Below are positions 43,754 through 53,289 of a stretch of 64,000 nt of DNA, one piece after another. This DNA comes from Paenibacillus_I sp035510375. GTDB taxonomy: Bacteria > Bacillota > Bacilli > Paenibacillales > Paenibacillaceae. Made by a program: the position numbers and the translations under genes. The DNA lies in NCBI RefSeq assembly GCF_035510375.1, contig NZ_DATKHG010000027.1. One strand, 5' to 3'. Under the pieces are notes generated by a model. It was given only the letters and a program-made list of their open reading frames with translations, made no database searches and was not told where the DNA came from. Positions within the stretch are counted from its first letter, which is position 1. Every line of letters starts with the position of its first letter.

Positions 43754-43921
43754 ATGGCACACGAACGCAACCGGGCATCGAAGGCCGATGTGCAGTCGAC
43801 GGAGCTGAACAAGATGCCGGCCGGCGAGGAACAAAATGCGGAAATCTCCGCTCAAGCGGCGGCTGAAGTGTTCCGAAACAGCAATAATAACGAGCAGCAG
43901 CAAAACGAATCGATGGAATAA
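43754..43921 (+). CDS. 55-residue Asn/Gln/Glu-rich protein, possibly small acid-soluble spore-type
   Basis: ATG at 43754 follows GAAGGAGGGG. The chain (MAHERNRASKADVQSTELNK...) contains NSNNNEQQQNESME at the end and no aromatic residue except one Phe. Composition resembles gamma-type small acid-soluble spore proteins, though the diagnostic repeats are not present. Confidence 0.6.
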   Translation: MAHERNRASKADVQSTELNKMPAGEEQNAEISAQAAAEVFRNSNNNEQQQNESME

Positions 43922-43948
43922 CGGCGGCCTTGATGCAAAAGCCGCGCC

Positions 43949-44010
43949 AAAAGCCCCTGTTCCCGCGGAGGACTGCCAAGTGCACCCGGCGGAGTGAAAC
44001 AGGGGCTTTT
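43949..44010. terminator. Bidirectional terminator after the spore-type ORF
   Basis: AAAAGCCCCTGTT ... AACAGGGGCTTTT, 13-bp stem around a 36-base loop. Confidence 0.7.
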
Positions 44011-44048
44011 GTACGCGCGTATAGATGGGTGGCGCGAAACGTGCCGCG

Positions 44049-44226
44049 TTACCCGCGGTAATGTTCGCAAAGCGCGCGGAACATGCCGGCGTAATACGAC
44101 GGCTTCCGCGGCACGAAGTCCGACGCCGCCACGGCGCGGCGCCGTGCCGAGCGGACGAAGCGCCTCATCGAATATATCGAACCGTTCCTCCGCCACGATC
44201 GTCACGCCCCGCCGCAACATTTTCAC
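44049..44226 (-). pseudogene. Possible small gene with a frameshift
   Basis: On the minus strand, a GTG at 44226 nine bases after GGGAGGTG opens VKMLRRGVTIVAEERFDIFDEALRP. Around 44130, removal of one G would lead into the frame SDFVPRKPSYYAGMFRALCE followed by HYRG and a stop at 44049. Both parts have normal composition; beyond the shift the first frame turns Arg-rich. The region 43922-44425 contains nothing else I can support. Confidence 0.4.
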
Positions 44227-44425
44227 GATGCGATGCACCTCCCGACAAGCTCGTCAAACACGTTGCGCGCTTGCCCGATTTCTCACCGCATTATACCCCA
44301 TACGCGCCGCCGGCGCATCCCGAACGGACCGGATTCAAGCAACTTTGTACGAAAAAAAGGATTTTTTGTCAAATTGTCGAATGTATGTATGCGACAAGCA
44401 AGCGAGTTGGGAAGATGGGGGTAAC

Positions 44426-46186
44426 ATGATCGATCCGTACGGCTCCGAACAATGGATGTTTCTGATATTGTCGCTGATGATCAGCATTTTGTCTTCCTAT
44501 ACGATGTTTTATTTTATCGGCAACATTGGAACCGGCTCCGTCACCGAGAGACGATACGGGATGCTCGGCGGCGCGGTCGTGTTCGGCATCTGCCTGTCGT
44601 CCCTGCACTTCGTGGCGCTGCTGGCACGGGACTATATGATTACAATCGATTGGAAGATGCTGGTCATATTTGCAGCCGGCGCGCTGCTGGCTTACGTCTC
44701 CTTTCTGCAAATCGGCGGCTCTCCGCGGCTGGGCCCCTTCCAGGCAAGCTTATATCTGTCGTTCGCGGCGCTGGCGCTGCATTACGTCAACATGCTCGGC
44801 GGGCCGTTGAAGCGGATTGAGCTGGACGGCCGGCTTCTTGCCTTGTCGGCTGCGGTCATCTTCTTCGGCACCTGGACGGCTTACGCCTTTTTCACCCGGA
44901 GCGGCGGCAAATCCAGGCTGTTCAGCGCGCTGCTGCTCGGATGCTCGACCGTGCTGATGATACAAATCGGGATGGAAGCCGTTACAGTGGAATACACCGA
45001 GATTATGACGAGCGACAGGCTGAACGATTTGTTTATGCGTCTCGTCATGGTCATCGGCTTCGGCACGCTGCTCGTACCCGGCGGGGGCCTGGCGGCCTGG
45101 CTGCTGAACACGCGAATGAATACGATGCACGAACGGTACCAGCTGCTGGTCGAAAACTCGATGGACATGATCGCGATCGTATCCGGCGGCAAATGGGATT
45201 ACGTGAACAAAGCAGGACTAAGGATGTTCGAGGCGGAGCATGAATCGGAGTTGCTGGGCAAACCGGTTCTTGATTTCCTTCATCCCAAGCATCATGAAGA
45301 GGCGAACCGGTGCTTGCATATGGTGGAGGGCGGCCGTCCGCCGGCGTCTCTCGAGCAGGATTGGTACACGTTAAGAGGCAAGCTGCTGCATACGGAGGTG
45401 GTGGAGACGCCGACGACGCTGGCGGGCAAGCCGGCCGTGCAGGTCATTATCCGTGATATCTCGGAGCGCAAAAAGAACGAGGAGCTGCTGATCAATTCGG
45501 AGAAGCTGTACGTGGCGGGCCAGCTCGCCGCGGGCATCGCGCATGAAATCCGGAATCCGCTCACGTCGCTGAAAGGGTTTCTGCAGCTGATCGCCTCGGG
45601 CAGGTCGGAAGGGAAAAACTATTACGAAATCATGAAATCGGAATTGAACCGGATCGAATCGATCGTCAGCGAGCTGCTGATGCTGTCCAAACCGCAAATC
45701 TACGAGTTGGCTTTTCAGGACGCGCGCGCGATCATGAAGGATACCGTGACGCTGCTGGAGGCCCAGGCGATCATGCACGGCATCGTGATCGAGCTGCATC
45801 ATGACGATGAGCCGTTGTGGGTGCACGGCGTTGAGAATCAGATCAAGCAGGTATTCATCAACGTGCTGAAAAATGCGATCGAGGCGATGACCGGCGGCGG
45901 CTCGATCCGGATTCGCTGTATGCGCGAGGGCGGTTACGTCATTGCGCGGATTACGGACGAGGGACCGGGCATCGATGAGACGCAGCTGTCCAAAATGGGC
46001 CAGCCGTTCTATACGACCAAGGACAAGGGAACGGGGCTCGGCCTGATGGTGAGCTACAAAATCGTCGATAACCACCGGGGAAAAATCCGCGTGTCGAGCG
46101 AGCTGGGAAGGGGCACGACGATGGATATTGCACTGCCGTATGCAAGTCCTGCGCGGGGTGAGGAAAAAGGGAACGGCACCGGTTAA
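44426..46186 (+). CDS. Membrane PAS sensor histidine kinase with MHYT-like N-terminus
   Basis: A 586-residue kinase beginning MIDPYGSEQWMFLILSLMIS. Seven helices fill the first 225 residues, with SSYTMFYFIGNI and LSSLHFVALLARDY resembling the MHYT sensor module. A PAS domain (about 235-350) with a PAC end, then HisKA with His in GIAHEIRNPLTSLKG (about 373) and HATPase_c (DEGPGIDETQ, GTGLGLMVSYKI) follow. The catalytic part is close to the kinase at 13-14.6 kb, so both may feed the same phosphorelay. The start was chosen at the ATG after GGGGGTAAC. Confidence 0.85.
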   Translation: MIDPYGSEQWMFLILSLMISILSSYTMFYFIGNIGTGSVTERRYGMLGGAVVFGICLSSLHFVALLARDYMITIDWKMLVIFAAGALLAYVSFLQIGGSPRLGPFQASLYLSFAALALHYVNMLGGPLKRIELDGRLLALSAAVIFFGTWTAYAFFTRSGGKSRLFSALLLGCSTVLMIQIGMEAVTVEYTEIMTSDRLNDLFMRLVMVIGFGTLLVPGGGLAAWLLNTRMNTMHERYQLLVENSMDMIAIVSGGKWDYVNKAGLRMFEAEHESELLGKPVLDFLHPKHHEEANRCLHMVEGGRPPASLEQDWYTLRGKLLHTEVVETPTTLAGKPAVQVIIRDISERKKNEELLINSEKLYVAGQLAAGIAHEIRNPLTSLKGFLQLIASGRSEGKNYYEIMKSELNRIESIVSELLMLSKPQIYELAFQDARAIMKDTVTLLEAQAIMHGIVIELHHDDEPLWVHGVENQIKQVFINVLKNAIEAMTGGGSIRIRCMREGGYVIARITDEGPGIDETQLSKMGQPFYTTKDKGTGLGLMVSYKIVDNHRGKIRVSSELGRGTTMDIALPYASPARGEEKGNGTG

Positions 46187-46264
46187 ATCGATACCTGTTT
46201 TTACCGCTTCCGTAATAAGCTAGTAGGGTAAACACCCGCTGTATATCATGAAGGAGGGATTGGC

Positions 46265-47032
46265 TTGTTCAACCGTTTTTTGGCCAGCATCGGCATCGGT
46301 TCCGCCAACATCGACACCCTTTTGGAGAAGGCGCAGTATTCACCGGGCGAAGAGGTGCGCGGCATCGTGAGAATCCGCGGCGGCAGCGTGGAGCAGCGCA
46401 TCGAGACGATCTCGCTGTCGGTTATGACGGAGTACATCAAAGAAAGCGACGACAACAAGTACAGACAGCACGGCGAGGTGGCCCGGTTCCATGTCAGCAG
46501 CCCGTTCACGGTGCAGGCGGGCGAAAACCGCGACGTTCCGTTCTCCTTCATCCTGCCTTATCAAACGCCGGTTACGATCGGCCGGGCGCCGGTCTGGATC
46601 AAGACGGAGCTGGACGTGCGCGGCGGCGTCGATCCCGGCGACAACGACCGGATCGATGTGCTGCCGACCGCCCAGATGAATACGATTCTGCAAGCGCTTG
46701 ACCGGATGGGCTTCCGGCTGCGCAAAGCCGAGTGCGAATACGCTTATAAGCTTGGCGGAAGGGTGCCTTTCGTGCAGGAGTTCGAATTTGTCCCGACGAC
46801 GCAATTCAGGGGACAGCTCGATGAGCTGGAGGTTATTTTCTATGGAGGAGAGCGCGAGCTTGAACTGCTGCTGCAGATCGACAGGCGCGCGCGCGGGCTG
46901 TCCAGCCTGTTCGCGGAGGCGATGGATATGGACGAATCGTTCGTCCGCGCCCGTTTCTCCAATGAGCAGCTTGCGGCGGGGCCGAACGCAATCGCGCATC
47001 AGCTCTCGGATATCATCGGGCGTTACTGCTAA
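46265..47032 (+). CDS. spo0M: Sporulation-control protein Spo0M
   Basis: A 255-residue arrestin-fold protein starting with TTG (MFNRFLASIGIGSANIDTLLE) behind AAGGAGG. Family blocks include PGEEVRGIVRIRGGSVEQ, PVTIGRAPVWIKTELDVRGG and the C-terminal helix ending SDIIGRYC. Spo0M influences sporulation timing in Bacillus. It follows the sensor kinase by 78 bp on the same strand. Confidence 0.93.
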   Translation: MFNRFLASIGIGSANIDTLLEKAQYSPGEEVRGIVRIRGGSVEQRIETISLSVMTEYIKESDDNKYRQHGEVARFHVSSPFTVQAGENRDVPFSFILPYQTPVTIGRAPVWIKTELDVRGGVDPGDNDRIDVLPTAQMNTILQALDRMGFRLRKAECEYAYKLGGRVPFVQEFEFVPTTQFRGQLDELEVIFYGGERELELLLQIDRRARGLSSLFAEAMDMDESFVRARFSNEQLAAGPNAIAHQLSDIIGRYC

Positions 47033-47038
47033 CTAACC

Positions 47039-47083
47039 AAAAGGGCTGCCGACCGGTCATTCAGACCTGACAGGCAGCCCTTT
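47039..47083. terminator. Bidirectional terminator between spo0M and the HxlR gene
   Basis: AAAGGGCTGCC / GGCAGCCCTTT, 11-bp stem, with T/A runs on both sides. Confidence 0.85.
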
Positions 47084-47108
47084 GCAATCGGCGTATCGCT
47101 GATGATTG

Positions 47109-47444
47109 CTAGGTCCATTTGGCCGCCCAAAGCTTCATTTGCTTGATGATCGGGTGAAGATCCTGGCCCTTGGGCGTCAGCGTGTACTCGACCGTGACGG
47201 GCACAGTCGGGAAAACATGCCGCTCCAGCACGCCTTTCTCCTCCAGATGGCGCAGCGTGCTGGTCAAGGCGCGGGGGCTCACCGCCGGAATCGAGCGCTG
47301 CAGCTCGCCGAACCGTTTGGTGCCGCAGAAAAGCTCGCGCAGGACGAGAAAGGCCCATTTGCCGCCGAGCACATCGACCGTTTTCTCGATATTGCATTCG
47401 ATGTCTACCGGGTTTTTGGGTATGTAATTGCTTGGAAGGGACAT
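47109..47444 (-). CDS. HxlR-family transcriptional regulator
   Basis: A 111-residue winged-helix protein starting MSLPSNYIPKNPVDIECNIE behind a perfect AGGAGG. Family features: a Cys near the N-terminus (IECNIEKTVDVLGGKWAFLVLREL), GTKRFGELQRSIP, the recognition helix SPRALTSTLRHLEEKGV and TPKGQDLHPII. Many members respond to reactive aldehydes or quinones. Divergent from an aldo-keto reductase, which it probably regulates. Confidence 0.9.
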   Translation of the reverse strand: MSLPSNYIPKNPVDIECNIEKTVDVLGGKWAFLVLRELFCGTKRFGELQRSIPAVSPRALTSTLRHLEEKGVLERHVFPTVPVTVEYTLTPKGQDLHPIIKQMKLWAAKWT

Positions 47445-47612
47445 GAAGCGAACCTCCTTTATTTTCGCTATACCGAAGTATATCAACTATAACCGGTATA
47501 ATATAATGAATAACTTTTCACTTCTTTCAATCATATACGAACTATTCTAGAATGAAAAGAGCGTTGCCGGACAACGCTGCAAATTCTAAAATCCGAAGGA
47601 GGAAACGGAAAC
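47445..47612. promoter_or_regulatory. Divergent control region between hxlR-type and reductase genes
   Basis: AT-rich, with partly symmetrical sequence around GTATATCAAC...CCGGTATAATATA (about 47477-47506), a candidate HxlR operator, and a leader hairpin AGCGTTG-CCGGA-CAACGCT near 47561-47579 before the reductase ribosome-binding site. Confidence 0.5.
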
Positions 47613-48551
47613 ATGAAATATCGTAAATTGGGCGGTTCAGGCTTGAAGGTGAGCGAAATCAGCCTGGGCAGCTGGCTTACATACGGCGGTTACGTCGAGC
47701 GGGAAAATGCGGTGAACGCGATCAGGAAGGCCTATGACCTCGGCATTAATTTTTTTGACACGGCCAACGTGTATGAGAAGGGCGCGGCGGAGGAGCTGAT
47801 GGGCGAGGCGTTGAAGGCGTATCCGCGCGAATCGTACGTGCTGGCCACCAAGGTGTTCTGGCCGATGGGCGAGGGGCCGAACGACCGCGGGCTTTCCCGC
47901 AAGCATGTGGTCGAGCAGGCCAACGCCAGCCTGAAGCGGCTGGGGCATGATTATGTGGACATTTATTACTGCCACCGCCACGACCCGGAAACGCCGCTGG
48001 AGGAGACGCTGCGTGCGCTTGACGATCTCGTTCGCCAAGGCAAGGTGCTGTACGTCGGCGTCAGCGAGTGGAGCGCCGCGCAGATGGCGGAAGCGCTGGC
48101 GGTTGCGGACCGGTATCTGCTTGACCGGATCGTCGTCAACCAGCCTGTCTACAACATGTTCAACCGATACATCGAGCCCGACATCATTCCGCTCGGCGAG
48201 CGCAAAGGGATCGGCCAGGTCGTATTTTCGCCGCTGGCGCAAGGATTGCTGACCGGTAAATATACGTCGGCGCAGGATATTCCGGCCAACAGCCGCGCCG
48301 CCAAGCTGGAGTGGGTGAAGAACGGCATCACGGAGGAGAAAATCGCGAAGGTTCGGCAGCTGTCGGAGGTGGCTTCCGGCCTCGGCATCACCGTCGGGCA
48401 GCTGGCGCTCGCCTGGATCCTGCGCCAGCCGAACGTGGCAAGCGCGCTTGTCGGCGCGAGCCGCCCGGAGCAGATCGAGGAGAACGCCAAGGCATCCGGC
48501 ATCGAGCTGAGCGCGGATGTGCAGGAGCGCATTGAAGAAATCTTGAAATAG
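47613..48551 (+). CDS. Aldo/keto reductase (Kv-beta/YghZ-like)
   Basis: A 312-residue (beta/alpha)8 oxidoreductase starting MKYRKLGGSGLKVSEISLGS behind AAGGAGG. The catalytic tetrad is readable: Asp and Tyr in INFFDTANVYEKG, Lys in VLATKVFWP and His in IYYCHRHDP. NADPH contacts follow in VSEWSAA and ALVGASRPEQIEEN. It would reduce aldehydes or ketones, and the divergent HxlR regulator suggests induction by carbonyl stress. Confidence 0.93.
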   Translation: MKYRKLGGSGLKVSEISLGSWLTYGGYVERENAVNAIRKAYDLGINFFDTANVYEKGAAEELMGEALKAYPRESYVLATKVFWPMGEGPNDRGLSRKHVVEQANASLKRLGHDYVDIYYCHRHDPETPLEETLRALDDLVRQGKVLYVGVSEWSAAQMAEALAVADRYLLDRIVVNQPVYNMFNRYIEPDIIPLGERKGIGQVVFSPLAQGLLTGKYTSAQDIPANSRAAKLEWVKNGITEEKIAKVRQLSEVASGLGITVGQLALAWILRQPNVASALVGASRPEQIEENAKASGIELSADVQERIEEILK

Positions 48552-48619
48552 CGCAGCGCCATGCAGCTTTCGTCTGTGCGCGAAGGCAAAGATGCGGCAT
48601 CGCCCGCCGGCTGCAATCG

Positions 48620-48665
48620 AAAAGCCGCTGCTTCCCCGGCAGTTCCGGGGGAGGCAGCGGCTTTT
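48620..48665. terminator. Terminator between reductase and proline dehydrogenase
   Basis: AAAAGCCGCTGC ... GCAGCGGCTTTT with a loop of about 22 bases. Confidence 0.8.
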
Positions 48666-48711
48666 CTTGTATGCAAAGTCGCGCAGCTCCCGGACCGCTG
48701 CACCTTCCGGC

Positions 48712-49641
48712 TCATGCGGCGCTCTTGCGGTGGAACAGGTTCTTCAGGACGAACCACACGTTCGCCGGCCGTTCGGCCAGCCGGCGCATGAAATAGCCGA
48801 ACCAATCCTCGCCGAAGGGCACGTAGACGCGCACCTTGCAGCCGGCTTCCACCAGCCGCCGCTGCAGCTCCTCCCCGATGCCGTACAGCATCTGGAATTC
48901 GTACCGGTCGCCCGGGACGGCGGCTTCCGCGATGAAGGCAAGGGCCGCGTCGACGATGCGCGGGTCATGCGTCGCGATCGCGGTGTAGCAGCCGGATGAC
49001 AGGTGCATGCGGATCAGTTCGATGAATTGCGCGTCCACGTCCGCCTTGCGCGGAAAAGCGACCTCGGCGGATTCTTTATATGCGCCCTTCACCAGCCTGA
49101 GGTTGGCTCCGAGCCTCTCCAGGTTCCGCACGTCCTCCACGGAACGGTAGAGATAAGCCTGAATGGCGATGCCGACATGGGCGAATTCCTGCCGCAGCGT
49201 CTTATAGGCCCGGATCGCACGCTCGCAATGCGAGAAGTCCTCCATATCGATCCGGACGAACAGGCCGTGCCGCTCCGCCTCCCGCAGAATGTTCCGCATA
49301 TGCGACAGACAAAGCGCTTCATCCACATCGAGGCCGAGCGACGTCAGCTTGAGCGACAGGTTCGCCCGAACGCCCGAGGCCGCGATGGCGGCCAGCGTCG
49401 AGAGGCACATATCGGCCGTTTGCCCGGCCTCTTCCGCGCTGCCGACGAATTCGCCGAGGTAATCCAGCGTGGCAAGCTTGCCTTGCCGGTTTAATTCCTT
49501 AACCGCTTCAATCGCCTGCCCGATCGTAACGCCGGCGACGAATCGCCCGGCGCCGAGCCGGAGGCCGTACCGTCTCGCGAGCCGGTTCGGCAGCTTGCCC
49601 CGGGCAAGCGAGAGCAGCACGTTCCGCATAAGCGTCTCCAT
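48712..49641 (-). CDS. Proline dehydrogenase (FAD-dependent)
   Basis: A 309-residue TIM-barrel enzyme, monofunctional PutB/FadM type, that oxidises proline to pyrroline-5-carboxylate. Motifs: LSLKLTSLGLD, RIDMEDFSHC, QAYLYRS, LRLVKGAYKE, ATHDPR and the diagnostic YEFQMLYGIGEE. The ATG at 49641 (METLMRNVLLSLARGK) follows GGAGGGAGT; upstream in-frame codons lack a site. No P5C dehydrogenase gene is adjacent. Confidence 0.92.
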   Translation of the reverse strand: METLMRNVLLSLARGKLPNRLARRYGLRLGAGRFVAGVTIGQAIEAVKELNRQGKLATLDYLGEFVGSAEEAGQTADMCLSTLAAIAASGVRANLSLKLTSLGLDVDEALCLSHMRNILREAERHGLFVRIDMEDFSHCERAIRAYKTLRQEFAHVGIAIQAYLYRSVEDVRNLERLGANLRLVKGAYKESAEVAFPRKADVDAQFIELIRMHLSSGCYTAIATHDPRIVDAALAFIAEAAVPGDRYEFQMLYGIGEELQRRLVEAGCKVRVYVPFGEDWFGYFMRRLAERPANVWFVLKNLFHRKSAA

Positions 49642-49843
49642 CACACACACTCCCTCCAACCGTTTCAACCGCAACGCTCCAAGCCGTCCCTGCCTTTCGT
49701 TTCCGCATTCATCGCGCCGGCCGCTTCCCGGTGTGGAGCGCGGGAGAAGATCATAACAAAAGAGGAATGCGGCGGCAAGTGCTTGTCGGCGGGTTAGTCC
49801 ACGGAGACAGGCGGAATCGGCAGTTTCTATTATTATACGCAGA

Positions 49844-50002
49844 CTATTCTCTTAACGCGTCCGTGAGCTTCGTCGACATCGCGCCCGAATTGGCCGGTTT
49901 TGCCGCCGCACGCTTGCGGAGCCGGTCGTTCTCGCGCCGCAGCTTGTCCACCTCGGCTTCGAGCTCGGCGATTCTGGCCTGTAATTTATGCGTCTCGTCC
50001 AT
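49844..50002 (-). CDS. 52-residue coiled-coil protein
   Basis: Starts MDETHKLQARIAELEAEVDK behind CAGGAGGT, and continues as a regular leucine-spaced heptad pattern for about 30 residues before a short disordered tail (TKLTDALRE). It resembles SlyX-like or spore-associated coiled coils. I cannot assign a function. Confidence 0.65.
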   Translation of the reverse strand: MDETHKLQARIAELEAEVDKLRRENDRLRKRAAAKPANSGAMSTKLTDALRE

Positions 50003-50178
50003 AAGCGTTACCTCCTGTTCCAACCCTTACTATTCGACGGTTTCGATTCGGCTTCCTGCCGGCGGCAAGCGCCAGGGATTTATTCTTACAATATTTGACT
50101 AGTCGCTTGCAAATGGATTCAATTGTATAATGGAAGGGTTGAAATCGGAAATGTTTGCAGCGGGTAAGGGGGAAACCA

Positions 50179-52410
50179 ATGGCGGATTCGCATGTGGACC
50201 ATATCGCGATGTTTGATCGGATCTATAACGAAGTGCCTGTCGGGGTCTTGCTTGTATCGCCGGGCGGGCAGTTGTTGAAAATGAATCCCGCGGTCTGCGC
50301 CATGCTCGGTTACGAAGCGGACGAGCTGCGGCGGTTATCTTTCCGCGACATTACCTATCCTGCAGATGTCGATACGGATCTGGGCAATCAGCAGCAGCTG
50401 CTGGAAGGCAAGCTGGCCGCTTACCATTGTGAGAAGCGCTGCATAGCCAAAGGGGGCGGCATCGTCTGGGTGTCTCTTCATGCTGCGGTCGTGCGGGATG
50501 GGAAGGATGGGCAGCCGCTTTATTTTCTCACGTGCGTGTCGGATATTACCGCCAGCAAGAAAGCGGAAGAAAAGCTGCTGGAAGACGAGGCCGCTTTTAA
50601 CCTCATCACGCGGCATGCCAGGGATATTCTGTATTACAGCACGCCGGACGGCGTTTGCTTGTATGTCTCGCCGTCGATTTACGACTTGCTGGGATATCAC
50701 CCGGAGGAAGTAGTCGGCAAGGTGAACCTGGAGCTTTACCATCCGGACGATTTGGCGTTCATGATGGACAATGGGGTGTCCGAGGACGAACCGCTCGTTT
50801 ATCGCATGAAGGATAAGGACGGCCATTATCATTGGTTTGAGACGACGTTCAAAAATATCCGGGACGGCGACGGCAATATTGAGAAGGTGGTCGCGATCGG
50901 CAGAGACGTCACCGAGCGCAAACGGTATGAGAACAGCCTGGCCGAAGCGCAGCGAATCGCAATGCTTGGGAGTTGGGAGTGGGACGTGGAGCAAGACAAG
51001 CTCGAATATACCCCGGATATTCTTCGTATCCACGGTATCGATCCGTCGGATGCAAAAGACAAGCCGGGGGCAGAGATGATCGAGCTGGTACATGAAGATG
51101 ACCGCGAAAGGATTCAAGAGGCTTTCCGCAGATCGATGGAGACGGGGGCTCCGTTCTCCGAAGAGTATATGCATAAGGGAGCGGACGGGACAATCCGGTA
51201 TTTTCACGTCCGAGGCATGGTCGTGCGGCATAAGGACGGCAAGCCCTCCCGGATGCGCGGTACGATCCAGGACATAACCGACCGAAGGCTGGTGGAGCTT
51301 CAACTGCATGAGAGCTACGAGCGCTATAATTCCCTGAAAAAATACAATCACGACGCCATTATGTCGCTCGATCTGGAAGGCAATATCATAGGCGGCAACA
51401 AAATGGCGACGGAGCTGACCGGCTATACGGTGAAGGAAATGTCGGGCATGAGCCTCTCGGCTTTCATCGAAGGCGAGCGGGTCGCCGAGTTGCTGGACGC
51501 GGCGGCGGACGAGGGCAAGTCGGACATGGAGATCGGCCGTATCCGGCACCGGGACGGCCATTGGACGGAGGTTCTGTCGACGGTAGCTCCGATCGTCATC
51601 CGCGGCGCACGGACCGGGTATTACATTATCGCCAAGGATATTACGGAACAGAAGAAGCTGTTGGTCGAGAAGGAGGCGGCCGAGCGGACCAACAAAGCGA
51701 AAAGCAACTTTTTCGCCATGATGAGCCATGAAATCCGCACGCCGATGAACGGCGTAATCGGGATGACCGATCTGCTGCTCGAAACGGAATTGACCGAGGA
51801 GCAGCGGGAATATGTCGAGGTGCTTCGGAAGAGCGGGGAATCACTCATTAAAATCATCAACGATATTCTGGACTTCTCGAAGCTGGACATGGGCCGCGAA
51901 TCGCTTGTGGAGGAGCCGCTCGATTTGAAGGCCACCGTCCAGGATGCGATTGACCTGTTCGCGCCATTGGCAAGGAAGAAGGAGGTCGGCCTGAAGCGCT
52001 CGTTGGACGGAGACTTGCCGTCCCCTTTGATCGGCGACCCGCATCGGCTGCTTCAGGTGCTCACCAATCTGCTGAGCAACTCGATCAAATTTACAGACGA
52101 GGGATTCGTGTCGATTGCCTTGCGTAAGTGTTCGGAGGATGCGGAGTTTGTGACCGTCGAGTTTATCGTCAAGGATACGGGCGTCGGCATCCCGGCCGAC
52201 AAAGCGAAATATTTGTTCGAGCCGTTCTCCCAGCTCGATCCGTTCATGAGCCGCAAAGCCGGCGGTACGGGCCTGGGCCTTGCGATCAGCAAGAAGCTCG
52301 TAACGATGATGGGCGGCGACATCGGTCTGCTTATGACGGGCGAACCGGGCACGGCATTCCGCTTCACGGCGCGGTTTCGCAAGGCCGCGGAAGCTGCAGG
52401 AGCGCAGTAA
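50179..52410 (+). CDS. Multi-PAS sensor histidine kinase
   Basis: A 743-residue soluble kinase with four PAS domains in series (about 10-125, 135-260, 265-380, 385-505), each with PAC-type ends such as FLTCVSDITASKKAEE and IIAKDITEQKK. HisKA follows with His in FAMMSHEIRTPMNGVIGMT (about 518) and HATPase_c with NLLSNSIKFT, DTGVGIPADK and GGTGLGLAIS. The MSHEIRTPMNGVIGM type usually belongs to hybrid kinases, but no receiver is fused here. Start chosen at the ATG after GGGGGAA. Likely senses redox or small ligands (PAS family knowledge). Confidence 0.9.
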   Translation: MADSHVDHIAMFDRIYNEVPVGVLLVSPGGQLLKMNPAVCAMLGYEADELRRLSFRDITYPADVDTDLGNQQQLLEGKLAAYHCEKRCIAKGGGIVWVSLHAAVVRDGKDGQPLYFLTCVSDITASKKAEEKLLEDEAAFNLITRHARDILYYSTPDGVCLYVSPSIYDLLGYHPEEVVGKVNLELYHPDDLAFMMDNGVSEDEPLVYRMKDKDGHYHWFETTFKNIRDGDGNIEKVVAIGRDVTERKRYENSLAEAQRIAMLGSWEWDVEQDKLEYTPDILRIHGIDPSDAKDKPGAEMIELVHEDDRERIQEAFRRSMETGAPFSEEYMHKGADGTIRYFHVRGMVVRHKDGKPSRMRGTIQDITDRRLVELQLHESYERYNSLKKYNHDAIMSLDLEGNIIGGNKMATELTGYTVKEMSGMSLSAFIEGERVAELLDAAADEGKSDMEIGRIRHRDGHWTEVLSTVAPIVIRGARTGYYIIAKDITEQKKLLVEKEAAERTNKAKSNFFAMMSHEIRTPMNGVIGMTDLLLETELTEEQREYVEVLRKSGESLIKIINDILDFSKLDMGRESLVEEPLDLKATVQDAIDLFAPLARKKEVGLKRSLDGDLPSPLIGDPHRLLQVLTNLLSNSIKFTDEGFVSIALRKCSEDAEFVTVEFIVKDTGVGIPADKAKYLFEPFSQLDPFMSRKAGGTGLGLAISKKLVTMMGGDIGLLMTGEPGTAFRFTARFRKAAEAAGAQ

Positions 52411-52539
52411 GCTGCGCTGCGCGTTGTCGCCCCGGTATCGATGACGATATCCTGCGCGCTTTCGGCCATTATCCCTTTGGCTCAAAAGAAGGGAGTATGC
52501 ATGCCGCACTGCAGGGGCATCGCGGCGCGCTTTTGGGCA

Positions 52540-53289
52540 CTATCCCTTTCGCTCAGGAGCGGGCCGTTTGTGCCGGAGGCGGCGAATGGGCAGCCACAGG
52601 CCGGCGGCGATGAGAAGCAAGGCGATGCCGGCGGCGACGGCCGTCCGCCCGTTCGGTGCGGCGACGGCAATCCGGAACGGCGTGTCCCCGGTCGGCGACA
52701 CATGCCAGATCAGGGTGCGGCCGGCGCGGGACGATTCGTCGGCGTTGTGGTCCGCGGGCGGAATCGGCAGCGACAGCTTCAGGTCGAGTTCGATCTGCCG
52801 TTCGGCCAAACGGCGGGCGAGCGGGGGCAGCGCCTGGTAACGGGCTGCAATTTCGTTGCTCGCGCCAAGCAGCTCTTCAGGCTCGAAAGCGCCTTCCAGC
52901 CGGTAGGTATTGTACAGCCAACCGTCATTTCTCCCCAACTCTACCCGAAAGCCCGGCACATCGAGCCGAAAGCCTTGGCCGTCCGTCGGGTACCGCATCA
53001 GTTCGCTTCTGGTGTAATGTCTCGATGCGCTCCATTCGACGACATCGCCGACTTCCCGGATATTCGTCACGTATCCCGTGGCCTTCAGCCGTGCCCCGAT
53101 TCGCTCGAACACGCCCGGCGCCGCTTCCTCGACCTTGATCGGAAGCCGAACCGTCATCGCAACGTCGGCGCTGCCGTTCGCCCGCACATAAATCCCGGCT
53201 TCGCCCTTGACGCACCCGGTCAACGTGACGAGCGCAATAAGGATTGCCGCCAGCAGGGCAGGCCTCCCTATTTTTTTATCCATCTTCAT
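52540..53289 (-). CDS. DUF3153/LppM-like lipoprotein
   Basis: A 249-residue protein with a lipoprotein signal peptide (ILIALVTLTGC, Cys about 26) and a C-terminal membrane helix (AVAAGIALLLIAAGLWLPI) followed by a basic tail. The middle domain (ADVAMTVRLPIKVEE, GYVTNIREVGDVVEW) fits the DUF3153/LppM fold known on actinobacterial and Bacillus surfaces. It is both lipid- and helix-anchored. Function unknown; converges with the kinase gene. Confidence 0.75.
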   Translation of the reverse strand: MKMDKKIGRPALLAAILIALVTLTGCVKGEAGIYVRANGSADVAMTVRLPIKVEEAAPGVFERIGARLKATGYVTNIREVGDVVEWSASRHYTRSELMRYPTDGQGFRLDVPGFRVELGRNDGWLYNTYRLEGAFEPEELLGASNEIAARYQALPPLARRLAERQIELDLKLSLPIPPADHNADESSRAGRTLIWHVSPTGDTPFRIAVAAPNGRTAVAAGIALLLIAAGLWLPIRRLRHKRPAPERKG

